From: Listeria_A hofi
GTDB lineage: Bacteria > Bacillota > Bacilli > Lactobacillales > Listeriaceae
Direction of reading: 5' to 3'
NCBI RefSeq assembly: GCF_963575615.1
Contig: NZ_CAUYTL010000005.1
Location: 1 to 64,000, forward strand
Length of the DNA: 64,000 nt
Part shown: positions 34,115-43,446 of the stretch, one piece after another
How positions within the stretch are numbered: position 1 is the stretch's first letter
Layout of the letters: each line of letters opens with the position of its first letter
Notes under the pieces: generated by a model
The model's input: the letters and a program-made list of their open reading frames with translations, nothing else
Databases searched by the model: none
What the model was told of the DNA's origin: nothing
Program-made: the position numbers and the translations under genes

Positions 34115-35074
34115 ATGAGCAGCTATCAAGTGTTGTTATATTACAAATACACAACGATTGATAATCCTGAACAATTCGCAGCCGAACATCTCGCTATGTG
34201 CAAGGAAATCGGTCTTAAGGGACGGATTTTAGTGGCAGAGGAAGGTATTAATGGCACGGTTTCAGGAACAATAGAGGAAACAGAAAAATATATCGAGGCG
34301 ATGCATGCAGATGCCCGTTTTGCTGATATGGTATTCAAAATTGATGCGGCAGACAAACATGCATTCCAAAAAATGCACGTACGTCCACGCCCAGAAATTG
34401 TTTCCCTTTCACTAGAAAATGATGTGAATCCTTTAGAGATTACAGGAAATTATATGGAGCCAGAAGAATTTCGTGAGGCTTTAAAAGATGAAGATACTGT
34501 GATTCTGGATGCTAGAAATGACTATGAATTTGATCTCGGCCATTTTCGTGGTGCGGTTCGTCCGGATATTGAAACATTCCGTGATTTGCCTGCTTGGGTA
34601 GAAGAAAACCGAGATATGTTTGAAGATAAAAAAGTCGTTACGTATTGTACGGGCGGTATTCGTTGCGAGAAGTTCTCTGGTTGGTTAAAGACAGCTGGTT
34701 TTGAAGATGTTTCTCAATTGCATGGTGGTATTGCGACATACGGTAAGGATGAAACGGTAAAAGGTGATCTTTGGGATGGTATGATGTATGTTTTTGATGA
34801 GCGTATTGCTGTTCCGATTAACCGCGTGGATCATACGATTGTTGGGAAGGATTACTTCGATGGGACGCCTTGTGAACGTTATATTAATTGTGCGAACCCA
34901 TATTGTAACAAACAAATTCTCGCTTCTGTGGAGAATGAAGAGAAATATTTACGCAGCTGCTCTCACGAATGCCGGACACATCCTGCGAACTTATATGTAA
35001 AAAAACATGCGCTTAGTCCAGAAGATTTGGAAGCGCGTTTAGCTGTACTTGAAACAGCAATAACTTCAAAATAA
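34115..35074 (+). CDS. trhO: tRNA uridine(34) hydroxylase, rhodanese family
   Basis: A 319-residue TrhO/YceA-family protein. N-terminal domain with AEEGINGTVSG, a rhodanese domain (about 115-205) carrying the active loop YCTGGIRCEK with Cys178 and Cys184, and a C-terminal cysteine-rich segment (CANPYCNKQI, SCSHECR). The family installs the oxygen of 5-hydroxyuridine at the tRNA wobble position. Start ATG 34115 follows AAGGGTGG. Convergent with fni and sharing its terminator. Confidence 0.93.
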   Translation: MSSYQVLLYYKYTTIDNPEQFAAEHLAMCKEIGLKGRILVAEEGINGTVSGTIEETEKYIEAMHADARFADMVFKIDAADKHAFQKMHVRPRPEIVSLSLENDVNPLEITGNYMEPEEFREALKDEDTVILDARNDYEFDLGHFRGAVRPDIETFRDLPAWVEENRDMFEDKKVVTYCTGGIRCEKFSGWLKTAGFEDVSQLHGGIATYGKDETVKGDLWDGMMYVFDERIAVPINRVDHTIVGKDYFDGTPCERYINCANPYCNKQILASVENEEKYLRSCSHECRTHPANLYVKKHALSPEDLEARLAVLETAITSK

Positions 35075-35077
35075 TAT

Positions 35078-35115
35078 AAAAAGGAGCTGTCACCGAGTGG
35101 TCGCAGCTCCTTTTT
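35078..35115 (+). terminator. Shared terminator of trhO and fni
   Basis: AAAAAGGAGCTG (35078-35089) pairs with CAGCTCCTTTTT (35104-35115) around 14 bases; perfect and bidirectional, touching the fni stop codon. Confidence 0.88.
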
Positions 35116-36169
35116 ATATGCGGTTGGCCAGCTGGTCTATATTGATATGTCTAGTAGTAGCAAAATCGCGTAGCTTGTCTTCGATGATTAATGACTTTCG
35201 TGTTAATTCAGGGATGGATTTTGCATTAAGTAGCGTCATGATGCCTTTTAGCTCACTTTTCCAATCGAGTAGCAGTTGGATGGTTTGGTCTGTATTTGTT
35301 TTTTTCAGTTGGTGGAGTACAATGCCTGCAATGCCAACCGACTTTGCACCAAGCGCTAGGCATTTTAAAATATCTAGTGGTGTTTTAATGCCACCAGATG
35401 CTAGTATTTCCGAAGCATGATTTTGACAATCAAGCAAAGATTCAACTGTTGATAACCCCCAATCTTCTAAAAATTGATATGCTCCGTCTCGTCTTCGATC
35501 TGTTTCGATTTTTGCAAAATTGGTACCGCCTCTTCCACCGATATCGATAGTTTTTGCTCCAATATTTTGTAACTGTTCCAGCAATTCTCGGCTCATTCCG
35601 AAACCGACCTCTTTCACAATGACTGGGAATTCTTCGATGGCAATAAGTTTTTCGATAGCAGTTAGCCAATTGGAAAAATCACGATCGCCCTCTTTCATAA
35701 CAATCTCCTGAGCCACATTGATATGTATTTGTAAAGCGTTCGCACCAATCATATCGACGGCTTTTCTGGCATTATCCACCGAATTGTCCGCACTTAAATT
35801 CGCAAAGATGGGCCCATCAGGGTTTTCTGCTCGAACGATGTGGTATGAATCAGTAAGGCTTTTATCTCGCAATGCCGCTGATTGTGATCCGACAGCCATT
35901 GCAAGGCCTGCCTCGCGTGCGATAATGGCTAATTGCTGATTGATGAGCTTTGTCTTCGCGCTACCGCCAGTCATTGCATTGATATAGAACGGTGCGTCAA
36001 ATGTTTGTCCCGCGAAATAAGTTTGTAGAGAAACCTCTTTTTTATGAAAATTGGGCAATCCTTGCGGCACAAACCGGATATGCTGAAATGCCGTCTGATT
36101 TGCATCAAATTGACCGTAAGCTAGTGTAACGTGTTCATCTTTACGACGCGATCGTTGTTGCTCATCCAT
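35114..36169 (-). CDS. fni: Type 2 isopentenyl-diphosphate delta-isomerase
   Basis: A 351-residue FMN- and NADPH-dependent enzyme that interconverts IPP and DMAPP. Seen: RRKDEHVTLA at the N-terminus, MTGGSAKTKLINQQLA, NLSADN, HINVAQE, VKEVGFGMS, the flavin-binding GGRGGTNFAKIE and ASGGIKTPLDILKCLALGAKSVGIAG. The length is typical. It complements dxs and ispA elsewhere in the window. Confidence 0.97.
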   Translation of the reverse strand: MDEQQRSRRKDEHVTLAYGQFDANQTAFQHIRFVPQGLPNFHKKEVSLQTYFAGQTFDAPFYINAMTGGSAKTKLINQQLAIIAREAGLAMAVGSQSAALRDKSLTDSYHIVRAENPDGPIFANLSADNSVDNARKAVDMIGANALQIHINVAQEIVMKEGDRDFSNWLTAIEKLIAIEEFPVIVKEVGFGMSRELLEQLQNIGAKTIDIGGRGGTNFAKIETDRRRDGAYQFLEDWGLSTVESLLDCQNHASEILASGGIKTPLDILKCLALGAKSVGIAGIVLHQLKKTNTDQTIQLLLDWKSELKGIMTLLNAKSIPELTRKSLIIEDKLRDFATTRHINIDQLANRI

Positions 36170-36188
36170 TTTTGTATCCCCCTTTCAT

Positions 36189-36212
36189 CAAAAAAACACC
36201 TAAAAATCAGGC
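36189..36212 (-). terminator. Terminator overlapping the DUF1033 stop
   Basis: Minus strand ACGCCT pairs with AGGTGT (one G-U pair), followed by seven T; the stem includes the stop codon of the DUF1033 gene. Confidence 0.65.
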
Positions 36213-36569
36213 GTCCTTTGACAAATCTAGTCTTTTGTTAAAAGAAAAATAAGTTGCCAGCTCGTCCGGTGTTGGTTCATAAACGCTTTCATCGACAAGT
36301 AATATCAGCCCATGAAATGTTTGAATGTCGTCGTCGCACTCCTCGCAATACTGTGTCTCATCCTCTGACCAAGTCGCCAATAATACGTTTTTTTTCACTG
36401 CACTATTCGGATAGTTCTCCATTAATTCTGTAGCTAAAACTTGATATTGTGATATCGCATCGCTTTTTTCTGTATACGCAAATGACGATTCAATATCTTT
36501 TTCCCAGTCCTCAAAAAACCACCAAGGCTCATACTCGCCCTTCGTCACAATAACTTGAAATTTTGCCAT
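36207..36569 (-). CDS. DUF1033 family protein
   Basis: A 120-residue soluble acidic protein: MAKFQVIVTKGEYEPWWFFEDWEKDI at the start and YCEECDDDIQTFHGLILL in the middle, as in the DUF1033 family (function unknown; in some lactic acid bacteria it lies near competence or cell-wall genes). ATG 36569 is chosen with AAGGTG upstream. It is one gene upstream of fni and ends in its own hairpin. Confidence 0.8.
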   Translation of the reverse strand: MAKFQVIVTKGEYEPWWFFEDWEKDIESSFAYTEKSDAISQYQVLATELMENYPNSAVKKNVLLATWSEDETQYCEECDDDIQTFHGLILLVDESVYEPTPDELATYFSFNKRLDLSKDA

Positions 36570-36732
36570 CTTCCAACACCTTACTTTCATTCACTTCATA
36601 ATATGTAAAGCTATTATAGCACAGGGCATCAGAATCTCACTGTAACTTGCTTTGCCCATGTTATTTTTTGAAATACACACCGAAAAAAGGTACACTAAGA
36701 GTATTAATAAAAAAGGATAGGTGATTAGACTT

Positions 36733-37014
36733 ATGGCTCGTAAAACCGTTATTATGCGTGTAACTGGAATGGTACAAGGCGTTGGTTTTCGTTATACTAC
36801 AAAGCATTTGGCTTACAAAATGAACATCAGTGGCATCGTTAAAAATTTACAAGATGGCTCCGTTGAAATTCAAGCAATTGCAGAAGAAGCCGATTTAGAA
36901 AAATTTATCGAAGCCGTCAAAAAAGGCCCCTCTCCTTCAGCTCGAATTGGCGAAGTATATATTTATAAAGATGCTCCTGTTGAAGAACGCAAGACATTTG
37001 ATATCGAATATTGA
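36733..37014 (+). CDS. acyP: Acylphosphatase
   Basis: A 93-residue enzyme that hydrolyses acyl phosphates. The active site Arg20 (VQGVGFRY) and Asn38 (VKNLQDGSV) are both present. ATG 36733 with AGGTGAT eight bases before is preferred; a GTG four codons upstream (36721) is possible. It begins a plus-strand run with the small membrane protein and yidC. Confidence 0.93.
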   Translation: MARKTVIMRVTGMVQGVGFRYTTKHLAYKMNISGIVKNLQDGSVEIQAIAEEADLEKFIEAVKKGPSPSARIGEVYIYKDAPVEERKTFDIEY

Positions 37015-37079
37015 TTAATATGTGCTTTTCGGATATAGTTAAGGCTGTACTTAATTTTAATTGGAAGGAGTGACTGCGT

Positions 37080-37361
37080 ATGTTTGAAACTTTCATTCAA
37101 ATGGCGTTTGGACCAGAGTATATTTCGCTATACGTTACCTTTTTCATGACGATGGCTGTGCTCAGATATTGGCCAGTTTTAGCGATGGTAAAGCCCACGA
37201 TGATTTTGCATATGAAGCACCTGTGCATCACGCCACTTCCTGTTATTCCTTGGAAACCCGCAGAGATGTATCGAGCTAGTTTCATTATTGTATGGCTCGT
37301 CCAAGCAATCACCCGTTTTTCAAATACAGACGATGAATTTTCACTGCTTTTTTCCTGGTAA
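37080..37361 (+). CDS. Small conserved membrane protein, unknown function
   Basis: A 93-residue protein with two hydrophobic segments (about 12-40 and 62-80) and a short acidic tail. It has a strong ribosome site (GGAAGGAG) and lies between acyP and yidC, where L. monocytogenes also has a small hypothetical gene as I recall. I do not recognise a domain. Confidence 0.65.
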   Translation: MFETFIQMAFGPEYISLYVTFFMTMAVLRYWPVLAMVKPTMILHMKHLCITPLPVIPWKPAEMYRASFIIVWLVQAITRFSNTDDEFSLLFSW

Positions 37362-37400
37362 TTGATTGATACTAACTTACTTTTAGGAGGAAATAAGACA

Positions 37401-38225
37401 TTGAAAAAGAAAAATATATTATTGCTCATTATGATTGCGGCGCTATTCTTTGCACTAGCAGGCTGTAGCATGGATCCTTCTCAAAATACGGATGGATTCT
37501 TCTATGTATATCTTATTAAGCCATTTACCGCGGTTATTGAATGGATTGCTTCAATATTCGGTGGAAATTATGGCATCGCGATTATCGTTACAACGCTAGC
37601 TATTCGCGCCCTTATCATGCCGCTTAATTTACGAACTGCAAAAGCACAGATGGGCATGCAGTCTAAAATGGCTGTTGCAAAACCAGAAATTGATGAGATT
37701 CAAGCGCGGCTAAAACGAGCAACATCGAAAGAGGAACAGCAAAAAATTCAGCAAGAAATGGCGGCTGTCTATTCCAAATACAACATTAATCCGTTACAAA
37801 TGGGTTGCTTGCCGCTTCTGATTCAAATGCCTATTTTGATGGCGTTCTATTATGCTATTCGTGGTTCATCTGATATTGCGCATCATGAGTTTCTTTGGTT
37901 TAGCTTAGGTAGCCCAGATATGATAATGGCAGTGATTGCAGGTGCTGTTTATCTATTACAATATTTTGTATCCTTAATCGGTTACACTCCTGAGCAAAAA
38001 AAACAAATGAGGGTTATGGGACTTATCTCACCAATCATGATTCTCTTCGTCTCCTTCTCTGCACCAGCAGCCCTCGCACTTTATTGGGCGGTCGGCGGAT
38101 TATTCCTAGCGGGTCAGACACTCTTAACCAAGAAACTGTACATGAAAAAACATCCAGAAGTTGAGATGATGGAAAAAGAGGAAAGAGAAATTGAGCAAAT
38201 AGAGCACGAACAAAATAAAAAATAA
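37401..38225 (+). CDS. yidC: Membrane protein insertase YidC/OxaA (SpoIIIJ type)
   Basis: A 274-residue lipoprotein-type insertase: signal peptide with lipobox ALAGC (about residue 21), then five membrane helices of the Oxa1 domain with NYGIAIIVTTLAIRALIMPLNL, NPLQMGCLPLLIQMPILMAFYYAI and the basic tail. It inserts and folds membrane proteins with or without Sec. The start is TTG 37401, ten bases after TAGGAGG; the in-frame codon at 37362 lies before that ribosome site. Confidence 0.95.
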   Translation: MKKKNILLLIMIAALFFALAGCSMDPSQNTDGFFYVYLIKPFTAVIEWIASIFGGNYGIAIIVTTLAIRALIMPLNLRTAKAQMGMQSKMAVAKPEIDEIQARLKRATSKEEQQKIQQEMAAVYSKYNINPLQMGCLPLLIQMPILMAFYYAIRGSSDIAHHEFLWFSLGSPDMIMAVIAGAVYLLQYFVSLIGYTPEQKKQMRVMGLISPIMILFVSFSAPAALALYWAVGGLFLAGQTLLTKKLYMKKHPEVEMMEKEEREIEQIEHEQNKK

Positions 38226-38228
38226 CAT

Positions 38229-38277
38229 AAAAAGACATTCCCTGATTCATCTTGTAATCATTAGGGAACGTCTTTTT
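38229..38277 (+). terminator. Shared terminator of yidC and lisK
   Basis: AAAAAGAC-TTCCCT pairs with AGGGAA-GTCTTTTT across 38229-38276, with A/T tracts on both sides, between two convergent genes. Confidence 0.8.
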
Positions 38278-39771
38278 CTACTCATCTTTTTCTGGTTCTT
38301 CTTTTTGCTCGATTAGCGGCAGAGAAATTGTGATGGTTGTACTAATGCTATCCTCACTTTCCGCTTGGATCGTACCTAGATAACCGCTGACAAGTTCTTT
38401 AGCAATTGCAAGGCCAAGTCCATTTCCGCCAACTTCACGACTACGTGCTTTATCGACACGATAGAAACGGTTGAAAATCTTGTCAATCTCATCTGGAGAA
38501 ATCCCAACACCATAATCTTTTATGGACACTTTAATTTGATCCGCTTCTTTATAGATGTGTATATCGACTTGTTTACCATCGCCAGAGTACTTCACAGCAT
38601 TATCTGCAATGATAATTAAAATCTGCTCTAAATGATTGTGCTGAATCATCGCGTGGAGATTCTTATTATCCTCTGTCAATGTAAATGCGAAGTCTTCATA
38701 CATGACTTCAAAATTGCGTCTTACCTGCTCTACAACATCATTCACACAAACAAGCTGAAGTTCTTTTGTCTGTGAAATCTGCTCAGCTCTCGATAAATCT
38801 AGCATTTCTTGCACTAATTTTTTCATGCGTTCTAATTCTGTCAGCGAGGCATTGAGCGATTCATCTAAGACATCTGGATCACTTTTGCCCCAACGGTTTA
38901 GTAGCTTGAGGTGTCCTTCCATAATCTGCACTGGTGTTCTTAGCTCATGAGAAGCATCCTCCACAAACTGTTTCTGTTGTTCAAAACTACGTTCGATTTG
39001 CGTCATCATATCATTGAAAACGAGCGTTAATTCGCCGATTTCATCTTTTGTGATAACAGTGGGCTCGATTCGTTTTTGGAAGCCATTGTTTCGAATGTCA
39101 TTCATTGTTTTGGCCATTTTTGTTAGTGGATTTAAAAAGTTCTGAGCTAGTAAGTAGCCAAGCATACCGCTAATGAACAAAGCTACAGCGCCGAGTAAGA
39201 ACATCGTTGCTAGTAATTTACCCATCATGCTGTTGTACGATGTCATTGGATTTACAACTTGGATATAACCGATTATTGTCGCATTATCCTGGCTGCTCGT
39301 AATTGGCATCTCATACATGACCATTTGCTGACCTTTCACGGTGGGTTTAGATATCGTACCAGTTGGTTGTTTCACCAAATAGCTACTATAATCATATTTG
39401 GCATACGCATTATCGTTATATCGCCCAGCTGTGTATTGCTCAATCAATTTTCCATCTTTATCGTAAAACACCAGAACTTGATCTTCTAGGCGCGATCGTA
39501 GCTCTAAATTTTGAGTTACAACAGGTCCGATATTTGTGCTCGTAATATTACTTGCTGAGTTAGTTAAACCAGCGTTACTAATCGCAACTGATGCTGCTAA
39601 TGCTGCTGATTTCACTGTCGAGTCTTTTTCATCTAAAAGCATACTACCAATACCTTGATAAATGGCAAAAGAAAAGAGAAAGAAAGTTAAAAAGATAGCA
39701 GCACTTGCTCCGAAAGTCCATTTAAATTTCAGAGAGCGGCTTTTTAAAGAAAATGTGTTTGGTGTTGTCAT
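38278..39771 (-). CDS. lisK: Sensor histidine kinase LisK
   Basis: A 497-residue membrane kinase: membrane helix at about 20-40, extracellular sensor domain (45-180), second helix (about 185-208), HAMP, HisKA with His275 in FVEDASHELRTPVQ, and an ATPase domain (N box NAVKYSGDG, DYGVGISPDEIDKIF, GGNGLGLAIAKEL). With LisR it controls envelope stress, antimicrobial tolerance and virulence-related genes in Listeria. It overlaps lisR by four bases (ATGA), so the pair is translated together. Confidence 0.93.
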   Translation of the reverse strand: MTTPNTFSLKSRSLKFKWTFGASAAIFLTFFLFSFAIYQGIGSMLLDEKDSTVKSAALAASVAISNAGLTNSASNITSTNIGPVVTQNLELRSRLEDQVLVFYDKDGKLIEQYTAGRYNDNAYAKYDYSSYLVKQPTGTISKPTVKGQQMVMYEMPITSSQDNATIIGYIQVVNPMTSYNSMMGKLLATMFLLGAVALFISGMLGYLLAQNFLNPLTKMAKTMNDIRNNGFQKRIEPTVITKDEIGELTLVFNDMMTQIERSFEQQKQFVEDASHELRTPVQIMEGHLKLLNRWGKSDPDVLDESLNASLTELERMKKLVQEMLDLSRAEQISQTKELQLVCVNDVVEQVRRNFEVMYEDFAFTLTEDNKNLHAMIQHNHLEQILIIIADNAVKYSGDGKQVDIHIYKEADQIKVSIKDYGVGISPDEIDKIFNRFYRVDKARSREVGGNGLGLAIAKELVSGYLGTIQAESEDSISTTITISLPLIEQKEEPEKDE

Positions 39772-40451
39772 GTACGCATCACATATCCCGTGCCGCGCAC
39801 TGTCTGGATATAGCTTTCATCGTCGTCCTTATTATCGATTTTATTGCGTAAATAGCGGACATACACGTCTACAACGTTTGTCTCTACTTCTGTTTCATAA
39901 CCCCATACTTTGTTTAAAAGTACTTCACGCGTCAATACGATATTGATATTTTCCATTAAGGTTAGCAATAATTCGTATTCACGTTTGGTCAAATCGATAA
40001 TATCTTCCCCGCGCTTCACGATGCGACTTTCTTTCTCAACTACGATATCACGGTATTCTAGTGTTGTTTGTTTTGTTTCATTTTCACTCGTTTCAATGCG
40101 GCGAAGTAAGGCACGAAGACGCGCCAATAGTTCTTCAATCGCGAACGGTTTTACGATATAATCATCCGCACCATGATCAAGGCCAGAAACACGGTCAATA
40201 ACAGAATCACGAGCAGTAATCATAATAATCGGTGTTTCTTTAACTTGGCGAACGCGTCGACATACTTCTACACCATTTAGTTGTGGCAACATTAAATCAA
40301 GTAGGATTGCATCCCATTCTTCGGTAATCGCAAGTTCAAGTCCTGCACGCCCATCGTTAGCTACTGCTGTTTCATATCCTTCATGTTGCAATTCCAATTC
40401 TATAAAGCGAGCTAAATTTTTTTCATCTTCTACAATAAGTATTCTATTCAT
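39768..40451 (-). CDS. lisR: Response regulator LisR (OmpR family)
   Basis: A 227-residue regulator with receiver domain (phospho-acceptor Asp52 in ILLDLMLPQLNG, Lys101 in VKPFAIEEL) and a winged-helix DNA-binding domain (DLTKREYELLLTLMENINIVLTREVLLNKVWGY and VDVYVRYLRNKID). Start ATG 40451, after AAGGTGGGG. It leads the lisRK operon. Confidence 0.95.
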   Translation of the reverse strand: MNRILIVEDEKNLARFIELELQHEGYETAVANDGRAGLELAITEEWDAILLDLMLPQLNGVEVCRRVRQVKETPIIMITARDSVIDRVSGLDHGADDYIVKPFAIEELLARLRALLRRIETSENETKQTTLEYRDIVVEKESRIVKRGEDIIDLTKREYELLLTLMENINIVLTREVLLNKVWGYETEVETNVVDVYVRYLRNKIDNKDDDESYIQTVRGTGYVMRT

Positions 40452-40602
40452 CAACTATCCCCACCTTCAAAAACCAGATATCTTCCTATTACTATTGTAA
40501 CTAAAATCACGGCAAAAACAACTAATAACAGTCTATAAAGGGAATTTATATATGTAAATTCATAAAAGGATGCATTTTCCTATATTTTATTCTATAAAGA
40601 AG

Positions 40603-40652
40603 AAAAGAATGGTGACCCATCTCCATGATTAGAGATAAGTCATCATTCTTTT
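40603..40652 (-). terminator. Terminator after gnd
   Basis: A long minus-strand stem from AAAAGAATG (40652-40644) to CATTCTTTT (40611-40603) with inner pairs GAC/GTC and ATCTC/GAGAT, followed by a T-rich stretch. Confidence 0.75.
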
Positions 40653-40655
40653 GGG

Positions 40656-40677
40656 AGCTGAACGGACCGTTTCAGCT
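40656..40677 (-). repeat. Second hairpin directly after gnd
   Basis: AGCTGAA (40656-40662) pairs with TTCAGCT (40671-40677), with CGG/CCG inside. It precedes the terminator hairpin, giving a tandem 3' structure for gnd mRNA. Confidence 0.65.
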
Positions 40678-40684
40678 TTTCGTT

Positions 40685-42103
40685 TTATTCATCAATCTCT
40701 GGCCACTCCGTGTGGTACGTTCCAGCTTTATCAACGCGTTCGTACGTATGTGCACCGAAGTAGTCGCGTTGGGCTTGGATTAGGTTCGCTGATAGTACTT
40801 CTGAACGGTAGCTATCATAATAACTAATTGCTGCAGTGAAGGTTGGTACTGGAATTCCGGCTTTGACAGATTCAGCAACAACTTCACGCAATGCGTCTTG
40901 GTAGTTATGTGCGATATCTTTAAAATACGGATCTAATAATAAATTATTTAAGTTCTTATCGTTATTGTATGCATCTGTGATTTTTTGTAGGAAACGAGCG
41001 CGAATAATACAACCAGCGCGGAAGATTTTAGCGATTTCGCCATATTGTAAATCCCATTCATATTCATCTGATGCAGCTTTCATTTGTGCAAAACCTTGTG
41101 CGTAGGATGCGATTTTACTGAAATATAGCGCACGGCGTACAGATTCTACAAAAGCTTTTTTATCACCATTGAAAGAATAATTGTTTGGACCACTTAAAAC
41201 AGTGCTTGCATGAACGCGCTCGTCTTTCAATGCTGAAATGTAGCGTGCAAATACGGATTCTGTAATAAGAGAAAGCGGTACACCTAAGTCTAGTGCACTT
41301 TGGCTTGTCCACTTACCTGTCCCTTTTTGCCCTGCTTTGTCAAGAATCACATCAACAATTGGTTTCCCTGTTTCAGGATCTTTTGTTTTCACGATGTTTT
41401 TTGTGATTTGGATTAAGTAGCTGTCAAGTTCGCCGTCATTCCATTCTGTGAATACATCAGCGAGCTCATCATTTGTCAAGCCACCAATTTGTTTAAGAAT
41501 TGTATAGGCTTCGGCAATCAATTGCATATCTCCATATTCAATCCCGTTATGCACCATTTTTACGTAGTGTCCAGCGCCATCAGGGCCGATATAAGTTACA
41601 CAAGGCTCGCCATCCGCTACAGCTGCAATCTCTTGCAAAATTGGAGCGACTAAATCATAGGCTTTGCGTTGACCACCAGGCATAATTGAAGGACCTTTTA
41701 ACGCACCTTCTTCCCCGCCAGAAACACCAGTTCCGATAAAATTAAAACCTTCTTCGCTAAGCGTTTTGTTGCGGCGAATCGTGTCTTTAAAGAACGTATT
41801 TCCACCATCGATCAAAATATCGCCTTCGCTTAGGAAAGGTTTGACTGCATCAATCATCATATCAGTCGCCGCGCCTGCTTGTACCATTAAAAGAATACGA
41901 CGAGGTACTTCGATGGAGTTAACAAACTCCTCTAAATTATACGTAGGAACCAATTTTTTGTCGCTATGTGCTTCTGCGACTGTTTTCGTTTTCTCGCTAG
42001 AGCGATTAAAAATCGATACGCTATAACCGCGACTTTCAATATTTAAGGCCAAGTTGCGACCCATTACGCCCATTCCGATAACGCCAATTTCTTGTTTTGC
42101 CAT
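40685..42103 (-). CDS. gnd: 6-phosphogluconate dehydrogenase, decarboxylating
   Basis: A 472-residue enzyme of the oxidative pentose phosphate pathway that makes ribulose-5-phosphate, CO2 and NADPH. Cofactor motif GMGVMGRNLALNIESRGY (10-27), substrate segment GTGVSGGEEGALKGPSIMPGG and catalytic HNGIEYGDMQLI (with KM before) are present. Length is typical (about 470). A single gene with its own tandem hairpin terminator. Confidence 0.98.
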   Translation of the reverse strand: MAKQEIGVIGMGVMGRNLALNIESRGYSVSIFNRSSEKTKTVAEAHSDKKLVPTYNLEEFVNSIEVPRRILLMVQAGAATDMMIDAVKPFLSEGDILIDGGNTFFKDTIRRNKTLSEEGFNFIGTGVSGGEEGALKGPSIMPGGQRKAYDLVAPILQEIAAVADGEPCVTYIGPDGAGHYVKMVHNGIEYGDMQLIAEAYTILKQIGGLTNDELADVFTEWNDGELDSYLIQITKNIVKTKDPETGKPIVDVILDKAGQKGTGKWTSQSALDLGVPLSLITESVFARYISALKDERVHASTVLSGPNNYSFNGDKKAFVESVRRALYFSKIASYAQGFAQMKAASDEYEWDLQYGEIAKIFRAGCIIRARFLQKITDAYNNDKNLNNLLLDPYFKDIAHNYQDALREVVAESVKAGIPVPTFTAAISYYDSYRSEVLSANLIQAQRDYFGAHTYERVDKAGTYHTEWPEIDE

Positions 42104-42233
42104 TTTTCACATTCGTCCCTTCTGATTCGAGTCATTCGTTATAATGAATGCTGTCATTTTCTCAACACTCATAACTATATCAAAACTTTGGCGCTACGGC
42201 AACGAAACAAACCCGAATTTAGCGAATTTATTG

Positions 42234-43319
42234 TTAGTTTGCCGTAATTTTTATAATTTCTAGAATAAGTTCGGTAAGCTTATCAAGCTCTGTACTAGCT
42301 ATTCGCTCGCTAGTCGTGTGCGGGTTTTCAAAACCAGCCGAAAGGACAAGGAAGGGAATCCCGCGATCATTAAACACATTGGCATCTGTTCCTCCCTCTA
42401 GTTGAAGCATTTTTGGCGTGATTTCGAGAATTTGCATAGCTTCGGAAGCTATTTTGTAAGCATGGTTTTTTTCGGGAAGGCTGAAATAATGATAGCTCAT
42501 ATGCGTCACATCTTGCACATCGGCCTTATATGTAACGCCAGTTTCAATGAATATTTGTTTGATTTGATCGACATATAGCAAACAGTTTTTAAGTGGATAA
42601 TCCGCGGAAAATTCAGAGAGAATCGTTACTTTCTCATTTCCATTTTCTAAGATTTCACCACCAAAATGATAAACTTGCCATGCTATTCCATCTTTAAATG
42701 CCAAGTTTTTGTGGATTTTTTTCATCGCATCACGTGCAATTTGAATGGCTGATTTTTCGTGGGTCATTGCGACTTCAATCCAAAAATCGAGTTGCAAATG
42801 GGTTTTACTCGTACGAATTATGCCCCCGACCGGTCCTGGGGCATCGAGACAGTAGCCGAATGTGGCATCGACAAGGTCGAGATCGAATAATTTAGCACCA
42901 ATTAATCCCTCTTCTTCTTTGGTAGTGAAAATAAATTCCACTTGACCATGTGGTTCAGCATTTTTTGAGAGATACTTAGCAGCTGCTAGCATAGCGGCAA
43001 CCCCGGCTTTGTCATCTGCTCCTAAAAGAGCGCGGTTCGCTGTTTCGATATAGCCGTTTGTAATGATTACTTCTGGTGAATCGACTGATGTAGCTGTATC
43101 TAAGTGAGCTGAGAAGGCAATGACCGGAGCTTTTTCTAACTCTTGGTTTGTTGCTGGTAAGGTTGCAACGAGTCCAGCTTGCTGCTTGCTTATCTTCACT
43201 TCTACGCCGATTTCTTTGAAAAAGGTTTGGATATGTGCCATGATTTCCTGTTCTTGGCCGGATTTTGACGGAATCGCAACCAACTCTAGAAAAAGGTCTT
43301 GTACATGAGCTTGCGTCAT
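42234..43319 (-). CDS. M20/M42-type metallopeptidase (tripeptidase-like)
   Basis: A 361-residue cytoplasmic di-zinc peptidase: FSAHLDTA (metal His/Asp), GADDKAGVAAMLAA (bridging Asp), TTKEEEGLIGAKLFD (catalytic Glu pair), CLDAPGPVGG and GGTDANVFNDRGIPFLVLSAGFENPHTTSE. These fit the PepT-like peptidases annotated next to gnd in Listeria. The start is ATG 43319 with CGGAGGTGA upstream; the GTG at 43328 belongs to the ribosome site. Confidence 0.88.
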   Translation of the reverse strand: MTQAHVQDLFLELVAIPSKSGQEQEIMAHIQTFFKEIGVEVKISKQQAGLVATLPATNQELEKAPVIAFSAHLDTATSVDSPEVIITNGYIETANRALLGADDKAGVAAMLAAAKYLSKNAEPHGQVEFIFTTKEEEGLIGAKLFDLDLVDATFGYCLDAPGPVGGIIRTSKTHLQLDFWIEVAMTHEKSAIQIARDAMKKIHKNLAFKDGIAWQVYHFGGEILENGNEKVTILSEFSADYPLKNCLLYVDQIKQIFIETGVTYKADVQDVTHMSYHYFSLPEKNHAYKIASEAMQILEITPKMLQLEGGTDANVFNDRGIPFLVLSAGFENPHTTSERIASTELDKLTELILEIIKITAN

Positions 43320-43376
43320 TCTATTCACCTCCGTCAGTTTCCTTGAAAAATATTAGCTAAATCCTACTAATTTCAC

Positions 43377-43405
43377 TTGAAATTCTCACATAAAGTAAGT
43401 ATGAT
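43377..43405 (+). promoter_or_regulatory. prli42 promoter
   Basis: -35 TTGAAA (43377-43382), 17-base spacer, -10 TATGAT (43400-43405); divergent from the peptidase gene. Confidence 0.7.
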
Positions 43406-43446
43406 AAAGATAACATGATTTTATTTGGAAGGAGTCATCTTATTTT

